Source of the DNA: Fabrea salina | Lineage: Eukaryota > Ciliophora > Heterotrichea > Heterotrichida > Fabreidae | Length of the DNA stretch: 64,000 bases | Reading direction: 5' to 3' | Assembly (NCBI GenBank): GCA_022984795.1 | Contig: JALIHJ010000041.1 | Location: forward strand, 1-64,000 | Shown here: one piece after another, positions 56,501 to 64,000 of the stretch | How the letters are laid out: the number at the start of each line of letters is the position of its first letter | Numbering within the stretch: the first letter of the stretch is position 1 | Program-made: the position numbers and the translations under genes | Notes under the pieces: model-generated | Database searches by the model: none | What the model was told of the DNA's origin: nothing | Seen by the model: the letters and a program-made list of their open reading frames with translations, nothing else

Positions 56501-58857
56501 AACAAACTGGGTCTATACTGCAAATTGAGTCTGAGGAACTAAGACCTGGGGCCTTCTACTACTTCTGCGTGAAGGTTTCCAAGGACACCAGAGAAGACCA
56601 GAAGTGTGTGGAACTAGAAGTAGTCGAGATGGGAGACAAAGAGATTAAAGTGCCTAAACCTCTTTTCAAAATCAATTACTTATGGGAACTCTTGATTCCA
56701 CTTTCAGTCCAAGGCTCCCTTGAAGACAGTGTACAGTGGAGCCAAGTGCTAGGACCCTCTCTTACTCCTACAACTCCTCTAAACAAACCCTACATCTACT
56801 TCCCTCCTGAGTCAATGACTCCGGGTTCTTACTACTCCTGGCAAGCAACCCTTTCTAGTTCAACAGGCTCACTTACCATCACTATTCCCTGGAACACCAA
56901 CGTAGGGCCATCCTGTTTAGGAGATTTGGAAGTAAGTCCTTCTTCAGGTTCTGCCCTTTCCACTGATTTTGAGTTGAGCATTACCGATTGCTTTGACGGC
57001 GATGAAGAAGACTACCCATTATTCTACTCCTTTGGACTCGTTCGCAATGGCTACTACATTCCCTTAACTCCTCCCAGACTCTCCAACAAAGTGACTACTA
57101 AGTTACTGCCTGGCACCAGCACTCTCTTTGCCATAGTGTGTGACTCAATGTCGGATTGCGAATACTACACCCGGTCCTTCACTGTGGGTCCAGTTTCCAC
57201 AAGAAGACTACAAGAGAAGTCTGTGTCAGAAACCCTCCTAGAAGACATTAAACATCCCGAACTCATTCCCGGGACATTGCTTATGTACTGTGAAAGTATG
57301 GAACTGGAACAAGAAGACATCGAAACAGTAATATCCAAACTCAAAGAGTTCTGCCAGAACCTAGAAGACGTTGACAAAACTACCTACACTAATGCTATTG
57401 GAGTCACTTCGGCTATTATGAGTGAAGAAAACACCAATGACTCCCAGGCCATGGAACTATTAGATCTGGCTTCGTTCGTGATGGACTTTGAAGTCGAAAT
57501 TATCAAGGAAGACGCTCAGTTGCTTATGGAAAGTGCAAGAACTCTGACTCAAAAGTTCAGCTTAAACAGTGAAGTGCTCAAGAAGAGCCAAGAACTCATT
57601 AGCAAAGTGTTCAACAAGTACTTCAAAAACTCACCTCCTGAAAACCAGCCTAACAAAATTCAAGTGCAGGATGTTGGTACCTACAGAATGACTGAAACAC
57701 CTGAAAAGTTCAAAAACACTACTTTCAACATTTTTGACTCCAATGTAACTCTTCCAGAGTCACTGCCTTTCTCCAAAAACAGTGTTGTGGACTTAGAACT
57801 CACTAGTTACAAACAAGAGGGCAACTACTCAGACATGGTTGATCTAAGCTTCTTCACAGGAGGCAGTTACTCTGGGTTTGACTTGCAACTCGAAGACAGG
57901 TCACTCTACTCCCTCAAAGACCTAAGTGAACCTATAGGCATAGAAGTTCTTCTACGCAACGAAAGTGATGTTGAAAACTGGGTTTGCAAGTACCTAAAAG
58001 ACGGAAACTGGGTAGAAGAAGGCTGCGAGATTGCAGAACTCAAAGGCGAATCAGCAGTCATAGAAGTAACCCACACCTCCATGTTCAGACTAGAATCTGC
58101 ACCTGCCAAGGTAGTAGTCACTCCTGACACTGATCCAGTGGTCCAAGAGTCAGAAGACTGCTCGCAAAACTACGCTCCTCTGTACCTAATGACAGCAGTT
58201 TCCGGTGTTGGAGTAGTGCTAGCTGTACTCTTACTAGTTATAGGCAGAAAATCTCAATATGCTGAAGTAGTTCAAGCGGTTCCAGATACTCGAAAAAGTG
58301 AAGGCAATCCTGAGGAGGATGCATTTGAAACTGAAAAGTATACTGTTAGAAATGAAACCCAAGATTTTAAAACTTCCGAAAAGCACCAATTCCTTCTGAA
58401 CCACTTAATTCTGGGCATTCTGAGAGTTCCTAAAGGCCTAAAGGTCATCAGAGTGGTGTGCATAGTCTCAGAACTACTTATTTTAGGGTGTTTGATTGGA
58501 GCATTTACAGCTGCTTTCCAAGAAACTGACTCAGAAGGCAAGCAAGAAGAAGACTTTGGAGGAGCCGAGATTGGAATTATGTTTTTGGCTATGGCAATTA
58601 CTTCAATTATCCTTGGAGGTGTTGAAGCCGTCATGAAAGTCTGCAACTCGATTAAAGCAAGACTTGGAGTACTGATTGGAATGCTTGTGTTTGCTTTTGC
58701 TTCTTTTGGAATCACTGGGTACATGTGCTCTGAGTTCTGTGAAACTTGGAGTCTACTGTGGACTTACTCCTACTTACTAGGAATTGCTTTCGAGATACTA
58801 CTCTTTCAGTCAATGAGAGCTTTAATTACTACTCTTTCTACTAAAGCCTTAAAATAA
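50539..58857 (+). CDS. Giant REJ/GPS-like membrane protein
   Basis: 2,772 residues. Signal peptide 1-19. Residues 20-1480 are Thr/Ser-rich beta-sandwich repeats with N-x-S/T sites. Residues 1490-1640 are EGF/furin-like Cys-rich (CNCVEGF, CGCSEGF). Residues 1730-2200 are PKD/REJ-like (SLSYEWSQVSGPS, SLEFEWTC). At about 2480-2515 a GPS-like segment has WVCKYLKDGNWVEEGC and ends THTSMF, where HTS fits the H-x-S/T autocleavage rule. A transmembrane helix at about 2545-2569 and four more from 2615 to 2765 follow. The plan resembles polycystin-1/PKDREJ without PLAT and the ion-channel part. One uninterrupted exon of 8.3 kb. Confidence 0.85.
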   Translation: MNKFLLVGILAAIATSASAALEPKLIFPAKGIWAEPIELSQTNAGEEVTMTFNFNPSISTEGYLEVHFDTNEIVTIKTSFAEGQDQSEKLTVTLPSIAGTYGPFKLIIREAENGEIKAANFAFATIAVTSPVNVQTLTVGPASGSVTIKSSSKLTFDFTLNHDVWKNDVMVLTVDSSKTDPFNWDLSLTGCESKDLADGATNNLKALDGTRTLNCMANSENTEIYIYGFGQDIPSGKQIIIEVSSFTAPAAAIPGGDYDDWSLKIWRFGTNNLIGQYDASTGPGLTLTPGSISFSSWGATNTFDGNNELIPKLKIFTTFKFATSNLIPKDGIIEVIFSGIDIDNSKSDLFGVKTASGQPTKFGIESNTVGKASDGGFIKMEIAVGEDIPADTFEVTVLGAFGGFNNVDSITSFDAASGNKIDELTTSNTLSLTSSPSTLLNSKSGDFNVEASDGTNSITAAGTLATGNYVTITLPDADETADTDFKIVVTCPFDTASQQFGKIFSSLTPTTANTYILSAPTITLTADKIEVIGTGEALQGTESLKFTSTGSDLSLPLVASGGLFFYECRFSLDNDQDDSNDGTAIQIAAAQFKITAATSFGTVGVGEFCTAQASGSSQLGYVPIWVQIVNPTKELDDTFVLEIDLTLAESETTLGLGIEDANADSTVIPIYSSTSKGTATLTHGSTPSLKIEQFGTVATGGTLDIFVPKYFAAIKTTTTLYYESDGQKNIVYKAEDVTAFSDDGNGSYDSGEGQTFDDLVTQPSETMNPGETKSVELEPKGNDSQNWYLFVAFKGWDISQASISGAAANINLPTEKNNDWTVNFLIIKEAASAGEITSTPSAVPLTLTAPNGYDYNGDSSSSERWFLMESASAPAEKCRVAKRAYFTVNKGSIDGSVSDSITATSTSTEARYNGNTDNQLTVSFKTASALPADSKVTISINSDFKPVPTSQKPCISATGTCEVSGQDITLTKIPQTAAGSTITVTISALNPTSAGNAQVVDSIATKETSSGSEKVVDESTNESSVTISITAAPASPADGKMTYSDFKVYPNIPGFVADVYMKFTFDKNIVGGTTIPIDAKDGTWESLTKDRCWASRTLKSCSGTLDIAFEEDLPANTEVELYLAKAYTVPGSSGEKNRPTVTLTYESVEIIKESSTIETYTLEAAPSGSVTGTLDVDNLTVGEHGDYTFSLTSTANLEPGQEVWIYFPTDYDPSIDAEEDSCYPNISFIQCSSTVISNVICYTETWRVVAQVQSSVAAGTSFDLKVHSVKNPKKATEMDNFDVVVASYDSASKKHTYYASGDNVVKVTLVNDASTLSIKRVNGLGSPTSGSPSDIEIEFTKPAALTNTNQILIEFPSPFELSSDHGKTTIGCELQEWDSGNSQWTSVSTKDCTVDGNLVSQSVTGDPSGDDLKMIIKSVPFPNEGFSRTLSASFVKTEVDLRPEYNPKELWTKDFIVSIYDSSAKKVTHRSADSIAGAYLNFAQGGSSSTKVCNCVEGFTLANGACYQNCKPLCKVCDYPNQVCSECVDNAEKNAEGVCGCSEGFNIGSSGDACYPECNDLCLNCLDGKCTQCASLSELKSQNTCGCVDNASQQQGASQCTCNSGYEAASGNCVSCQVYFKPSEVSAYFSESYSQILVEFSAESSTSYFSCQNLIDESSLEKLGQNPSCTWENSTMMVVSLGSNFTIRNEALKLNAFNILKKQGECSFDYSDLEPVAEYKYPLPTPSAKLSAPYSYSIPCASKPLEVSAEKSTGRAGGSLSYEWSQVSGPSNIDLSSQTGSVLSIPKTQLSGGDYTFSVSISNIFDRSESAEVSVKVQEGEALSVEIDAGNQISIKSGDSLKVKAFVESSCADGLSVQYAWNYQGLSSEGEAPGNPSAVTGNSRQSHVLIIKEGDLQAGYTYVFKAIAQEGENQGEAFLHVAVESSPLVAVLKKTDGQISNGKDLRLDASESYDPNNSQGSLEFEWTCTEPGKDFCESTSGEQLLDTEQTGSILQIESEELRPGAFYYFCVKVSKDTREDQKCVELEVVEMGDKEIKVPKPLFKINYLWELLIPLSVQGSLEDSVQWSQVLGPSLTPTTPLNKPYIYFPPESMTPGSYYSWQATLSSSTGSLTITIPWNTNVGPSCLGDLEVSPSSGSALSTDFELSITDCFDGDEEDYPLFYSFGLVRNGYYIPLTPPRLSNKVTTKLLPGTSTLFAIVCDSMSDCEYYTRSFTVGPVSTRRLQEKSVSETLLEDIKHPELIPGTLLMYCESMELEQEDIETVISKLKEFCQNLEDVDKTTYTNAIGVTSAIMSEENTNDSQAMELLDLASFVMDFEVEIIKEDAQLLMESARTLTQKFSLNSEVLKKSQELISKVFNKYFKNSPPENQPNKIQVQDVGTYRMTETPEKFKNTTFNIFDSNVTLPESLPFSKNSVVDLELTSYKQEGNYSDMVDLSFFTGGSYSGFDLQLEDRSLYSLKDLSEPIGIEVLLRNESDVENWVCKYLKDGNWVEEGCEIAELKGESAVIEVTHTSMFRLESAPAKVVVTPDTDPVVQESEDCSQNYAPLYLMTAVSGVGVVLAVLLLVIGRKSQYAEVVQAVPDTRKSEGNPEEDAFETEKYTVRNETQDFKTSEKHQFLLNHLILGILRVPKGLKVIRVVCIVSELLILGCLIGAFTAAFQETDSEGKQEEDFGGAEIGIMFLAMAITSIILGGVEAVMKVCNSIKARLGVLIGMLVFAFASFGITGYMCSEFCETWSLLWTYSYLLGIAFEILLFQSMRALITTLSTKALK

Positions 58858-59034
58858 CTTAATTTTTACCTTATAGGGATACCGTGTCAGCCTTAACTCC
58901 ATGTTTCTATTAGTATATTAATCTTTTCATTTGACTTCCAAGTCTGTCTGGTCTTGCTACACTTAACTCATTATTAAATACTGGAAAAACTCTTGACATT
59001 CCATGGTTAAATCCAAGTTAAGTCTTTTTTAGGT

Positions 59035-59253
59035 TTGAATGATTTATGCACTGAATGTGAGTTTGAAGAATGCAGTAGTTGTATAGAAAACGCATCAGTT
59101 AACAATAACACCTGCAAATTCAATCAAGGCTGCATTGGAGACCAAGGGCTCTGCAACAGAATAACATTTTATGCCAATCTAACCAACGAAGACAACACTC
59201 TGACTCTGAACATAATTAAGTATGAACTCAACCTAGACTTAACTCTTACGTAA
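59035..59253 (+). pseudogene. Relic of a LamG/Cys-rich surface-protein gene
   Basis: About 72 codons (NDLCTECEFEECSSCIENAS onward) align to the Cys-rich segment at about 62317-62530 of the neighbouring broken gene (NDLCLECTFEEC...). The shared pattern includes CNR.TF.ANLT.(E/K)DNTLTL. Similarity stops abruptly on both sides, and the frame ends in stops. No start codon or signal peptide precedes it. It is a decayed fragment of a sister copy, not a small gene. Confidence 0.75.
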
Positions 59254-59587
59254 CAGAGGAATAACTCTGGTGCTAGGATTCCCACTCGTTCTGAAATAGA
59301 AACAAACAAGCATAAGGATTCTAGTTAGCACTCTGAGATCGTTTAGCTTAGTAGTTTCAATACAGATAATATAATCGAGAAAGACTCCTAGTTTACTTCC
59401 AATCGTTGTTAATAAACCTATTGAGGAATTCCTTCACAGTCCTGAGTTATTTCAAAGCTTTGCAAGATGCAACTCCATCCTGAGAGGCTATCGGGATCTA
59501 TCCCGCAGTAGTTACCTTTTATGAGTCTTCACAAAGTTTTTCGCATTAACTCCCTTTTTTGACCGGCATACACATCAACAGTTTATA
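59254..59587. other. Gene-free leader of the H-lectin/LamG gene
   Basis: About 330 A/T-rich bases with stops in all frames and no similarity seen to the surrounding genes. The last bases (GTTTATAATG) carry the TATAA-before-ATG motif found at many starts in this window, suggesting that the core promoter lies here. Confidence 0.5.
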
Positions 59588-62500
59588 ATGTTTTTGATTG
59601 CCTTGATTTTTTGCTTCCAAGTGAGAGAGATGTTTGCTAGAATCCAGGTCGGAAGAGTCATTCTAGAAGGTACTGATGGCTCTGGAAGTGGAATTCTGAC
59701 CAGGCTGTACTTTGATGAGGAGTTCACTGACCCAGTAGTCATTGCTAATGTAATGACTCACAATGACCCTCGTCCCGCTACTTGCAGAGTAGATAATTTG
59801 GACTCAAGCAAGTTTGACTTGGTGTTGGAGTCCACTGAGAAAACAAGTGAAAGGCCAAATCACCCAGATGAAGAAGCTAGCTACTTTGCGGTTGACATTG
59901 CTCAATTGCCTAGTGATATGCAAGCTGGAAAGAAGACTCTGAGTGATGGGAACTGGCATTCTATATCATTTAGTTCTGCTTTTACTGAGACTCCTGTTGT
60001 GCTGGCTTTTGTACAAACCAGCAATAATGAAAGGGTCAACATTAGAATGAGGAATGTTGATTCAAGTGGGTTTGAAATCGTGCTCGATAACCTTGAGAAG
60101 GGAAACTTGTTCACTAATACAATCATCAATCAAGAAGTAGTGGGATGGGTAGCTATTCCTGAAGGAGTTTATGACTTCGGACTGAAAAGTGAATTTGGAA
60201 CAGTTAGTGGTATGAACCACAATAGAAAAGACATAACTACTACTGAGTCTTTTATTGATTCACCAGTTTTTGTTGCCACTATCAATACATTTAAAGGGCA
60301 AAATGGATCATACCTAAGAGGCTATAAAAACAATTTAAGTAATCAAGTCTCAATGAATGCTGAAGAGACCCAGATACTTGATGAAGAGCAATACCGAACT
60401 AGCGTTAGTGATACTGTGTCATGGGGAGTATTTTACACCTGCTGCTACACTTACAACCTGTTCCAGACTTACTGTCCAACAGGGTTCTCAGAGAATCCAG
60501 ATCAGTGTACCAAGCAAGCAAGTCCAGTGTTCCAGTTAACTCTTCACCAAATACAAGACACTGTGCAGGACCAAGCACTGGGAATCAGAGTCTACACTGG
60601 AGAGGACTCTTCTTTCTACCCCAACTACAAAACTACTGACCCATGGGCTGCCTACAAAAGAGGCTACTACTTCTCAGGTTCCTCTTACATGAGGTTCCCT
60701 GATCCCTCTGAACAGGAGTTTACTTTTTCCCCTCACTTCACAATCACTGCTTGGGTGCGTCCTGACTCTAACAGTGGAGTCTTACTTTCAAAGGTAGATG
60801 AAAACCTCAACCAAGACAAACTAGAGTTCAGTCTAGACTCTGGGAGTCCTAAACTCAAAGTGCTACTGAAGAACTCCCAGAGCTTTGAGCTTGCTTCTAC
60901 TAGCTCCGTTACCCTTAAAGCCTGGAACTTTGTCTGGGGAAAAGTCTACATGGACCCAGACTTCACAATTGAAATGGGAACTAACTTGAACAACAACCTA
61001 GATTCTACTCCAGACTCCTGGTACTCAGACATCAGGCAGAACTACCAAATAACTCTAGGATCCAAGTTCAACTCAGGCACTTACCAAAACCATTTCACTG
61101 GGTTCTTATACGAGCTCAGAATCTACAATGAGAAGTTCGATGTTTCTGGGTTAGTTACTAGTTCCTGCTCTGAAGGTTGTAGAGTGTGCCCAGATGGAGA
61201 CTGCATCGTGTCATGCGACATAGAGCAGTGGTGGACAGGAACTAACTACAATTCGTGCAGTGACTGCGGACCTTGTTCTTATGGCTGCGTGAGACCAGAA
61301 AACTGCAATTTGTGTGAGGATGAACTCTGTGAAGAATGCACTAGTTTCGAAGCAGACTGTGTGACTTGCATAACTGGTTACTTCCAAGATAACGACAAGT
61401 GCTCTGAATGCACTGCTAACTGCAACAGGTGCTTTTCTAGCAACTTCTATGACTGCCTAGAGTGTTAGGGTGGTTACTACTTAGTTCAGGGACTGTGCTC
61501 TACTACATGCCCTACTGGTTACTCTTGTTCTGGTGACGCTACTTCTGACTTTGTGTTTCATGTAAGACTCAACACTATTCAGGATGTGATCAGAGACTCC
61601 AAAAACTCTATTCCAGTGCTTACAGGAGTCAACAACCAGTTCTACCCCTTCTTCCATGAAACTGATCCCTATCCCACTAAAGACAGGGGTTATTACTTCA
61701 GAGGAACTTCAGTGATGCAACTGCCTCCTTATGGTGATGTTTTAGAGCCTCTACTAATCCTAGCTCCCCAATTCACTGTGAGTATGTGGATTCGACCACT
61801 CTCATCCTCAGGCACTTTACTCTCCAAGCAACACTCCAACTACACTAACATCCTAGAAATCGGACTCTCAGACTACAGTCTCTATGGAACTCTAGACAAA
61901 ACTTCTCAGTCCACAGACAAGCTAAACAACTACTGGAACTTAATGACTGTACGGACTTCTATTGACCAAAACCAATTCAAGTTAGAAACCTACTACAACT
62001 CTACTCAAAGACTTTAGGAGAAGACTGGTTCACAGACTCGGAATCTAGCTTCTACTTCTCAATAGGGACCGAACACTCTTCTACTTTCAGCAACTTCTTC
62101 ACTGGTTTCATCTGGGAAGTTAGAATCTACAACTCAGTCACCGACCTAGAAGATCTACTCCAAGACTCCAGCTGTGAAGGTTGCAACTTCTGCCCAGTAG
62201 AAAACTCAAACAAGTGTCTATCTCTTTGCAGGATAGACCAGTTCTGGGATGGAGAGCAATGCATAGACTGCCTATCTGACTGTAAGTCCGGGTGTATCAA
62301 CAACTCCACTTGCAGTTTGTGTGGAAACGACCTATGCCTAGAATGCACCTTTGAAGAGTGCACCGAGTATGTAGACAACGCATCAGTGGCCAACAGCACT
62401 TGCGGGTGCGACCAAGGTTTCATTGAAGAGTACGGGTTCTGCAACAGAGGAACATTCTCTGCCAACCTCACCAGCAAAGACAACACTCTGACACTAGAAT

Positions 62501-63944
62501 TCTCGGAGGACTTAGACCCTGAACTTAGCACTGAAGACTTTGAATTGACTTTGCAGAATGACACCATCAAGTTCGACTACAAACTAGAAACAACCACAAG
62601 AACCCAATACAAGATCACCATGAACTTTAAGAACTACGTGCCTGACAAGGACCAGTGCTGCTCGAATTCAAAAAGGAGATAACTAGCCAAAACAACCACT
62701 TACTAACAAACAAGACTCTGGAAGGAAAACTAGAGAAATACAAACCATCAATCTCAGTTATTGAAGAGTCGAGAAGCAGAACTCAAGAACCAGTAGGAAT
62801 TACAGCGTTTATAGTGTGTGTCCTAGCATTGTTCAACTCCAACCCTTCAAACTTCTGGAGTCTCATGAACACTCTGGAGATCCTATCCTACATTCCATCA
62901 ACTAACAACCAACTCACACCAACTCTTGTAGGATTCTTCGAAGGTTTGAACTTGCTGGATTCAATACCTGCTGGAATCAATGACTTAGTCAGGATAATCA
63001 CTGGAGAAGAGTCCAGTTTCCTGACTAAGTACCTGGCCAAAGACTCAAAACTGTTCCTGTTGAACGCTGGAGTGAGTATACTGATAATGGGTGTACTGCT
63101 ACTGCTATGGCCTATAGTCTGGGCAGTATCTAAGATCGTCTACTTCAAGAAACCACTTGGAAAACTTTTGGCAGAGTACAAGTTCAACGTATTCACTAGG
63201 TACTGGATCCAGTGCTACTTGGACTTGTCGATTGCAGGGTTCATCCAATTGGCTTCAGTACCCAACATACAAGTAGTAGGAGTCTTCAACTACACTTCTG
63301 CATGTTTGGTGATGGGACTCCTTGCAGCAACTCCAGGTGCTTTCTCTTGGTTCATGAAGGCCAAAAAGGAAGACATAGCTGCTGAAGAAGAAGGGTTCTA
63401 CCAGAAGTGGGGAGCACTGTTCCAAGAACTAAAGTGCGATGATAACCCACAAGCTGCCTTCTACTACTTCTTCACTCTGAAGAGGTTGGTGTTTGCAGCT
63501 AGTGTAGGAATACTAGGAAACCATCCCTACATTCAGGCAATTGTCAACTTAGCCTGCATAGTAGGGTTCCTAGTTGTTATTCTAAAAGTCAAACTCTACT
63601 TCAAGAAATCAACTCTAGTGATGCCAGCAGCAACAGAGATAGTGGTGAGTCTGGTGTTTCTATTGGTGATCTACTTTCTGCAGAGTGACTGGAGAGACCT
63701 GGACACCTACATAGAAGTATCAATCATATGCTTAGTGGCTGGAGTAAGTGGAGTCCAGTCACTGATACCTCTATTTGGGTTGATCACTAAGTGCTGTTGC
63801 AAAAGTCCCACTTCAGTAGCCAGAGTGATGTTCTTAGATGGAAACACTCGAGGAGAAATTAACCGAACAGAAGAGAACATTAATACTTTTGTGAGTACGA
63901 AGCAGAGGCCTAGACGGCTTACAACAATTCCAATAAATAAATAA
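59588..63944 (+). pseudogene. Broken H-lectin/LamG/Cys-rich membrane-protein gene
   Basis: Signal peptide (MFLIALIFCFQV), two H-lectin-like repeats (about residues 15-215), a LamG-like domain (about 350-530) and a Cys-rich stretch. Then come a second LamG/Cys-rich block and, from about 62655, a multi-TM domain. The frame is interrupted three times: an in-frame TAG at 61466-61468 with coding continuing directly after it (GGYYLVQGLC), a one-base shift near 61990-62020, and another near 62640-62660. None can be removed by a 15-16-nt GT-AG intron. Pseudogene, or uncorrected base errors; stop-codon readthrough cannot explain the shifts. Confidence 0.75.
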
Positions 63945-63962
63945 ATAAATACTTTTGTGAGT
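63882..63962 (+). repeat. 15-base direct repeat 66 bases apart at the gene's 3' end
   Basis: AATACTTTTGTGAGT occurs at 63882-63896 and 63948-63962. The spacing of 66 keeps frame. The DNA between holds a run of ATAA units giving stops, while the frame after the second copy is open again (NTFVSPVNKDHLPIE) to the window edge. This suggests a small insertion or slippage that truncated an originally longer C-terminus. Confidence 0.6.
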
Positions 63963-64000
63963 CCAGTGAATAAAGACCACTTGCCAATTGAAACAGAAAT

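Noticed and set aside
61469-61485. Possible 15-nt GT-AG intron GTGGTTACTACTTAG just after the in-frame TAG
   Set aside because: Removing it leaves the TAG in place and deletes conserved GYYL residues of the Cys-rich repeat, so it is not an intron.

Overview
The window is the left end of a ciliate macronuclear chromosome, most likely from a heterotrich. It opens on about 245 bases of C-rich telomere with an 8-base unit (a permutation of CCCTAACA). The genes are packed almost without spacers, and one 15-nt intron is visible. UGA, UAA and UAG all act as stops: paralogous WD40 genes end at the same codon with TGA, TAA or TAG. From what is known of heterotrichs, this fits Stentor, Fabrea or Spirostomum-like organisms and argues against Blepharisma (UGA = Trp). 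The genus cannot be fixed from sequence alone.

Layout. Bases 1-245 are telomere. Bases 263-3240 hold a 1.48-kb tandem duplication whose outer copy is riddled with single-base indels. Bases 438-10861 hold a subtelomeric minus-strand array of WD40 beta-propeller genes: six intact genes, one broken outer copy and one decayed relic. Three intact genes begin with a Cys/His cluster, two of them followed by a coiled coil; the other three carry an F-box-like segment. Their WD repeats are nearly identical in framework but vary at the few positions expected on the top face of the propeller, with identical tracts shared between paralogues.

Bases 10882-42716 are ordinary housekeeping and regulatory genes: TPR protein, uracil phosphoribosyltransferase, two GOST-like 7TM proteins, an IQCH-like ATP-grasp protein, V-ATPase subunit A, an ABHD4/5-type hydrolase, YIPF5/Yip1, VAP, a Rap1-like BRCT-Myb protein, S-adenosylmethionine synthetase, MOB1, Pumilio, a START protein, PICOT/GLRX3, an RBR ubiquitin ligase, M1 aminopeptidase, RPC9, HDDC2, a Rab11-like GTPase and a BAP31-like protein. 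Spacing is extreme: 5-nt start-to-start in divergent pairs, 2-3 nt between same-strand genes, and abutting or overlapping stops in convergent pairs.

Bases 42769-64000 encode cell-surface proteins: a GPI-type double-DOMON protein, a 1,633-residue beta-helix/7TM protein, a 2,772-residue REJ/GPS-like protein, and a broken H-lectin/LamG membrane-protein gene with a relic of a sister copy upstream. This part has looser spacing, including a 1.57-kb stretch with no recognisable gene.
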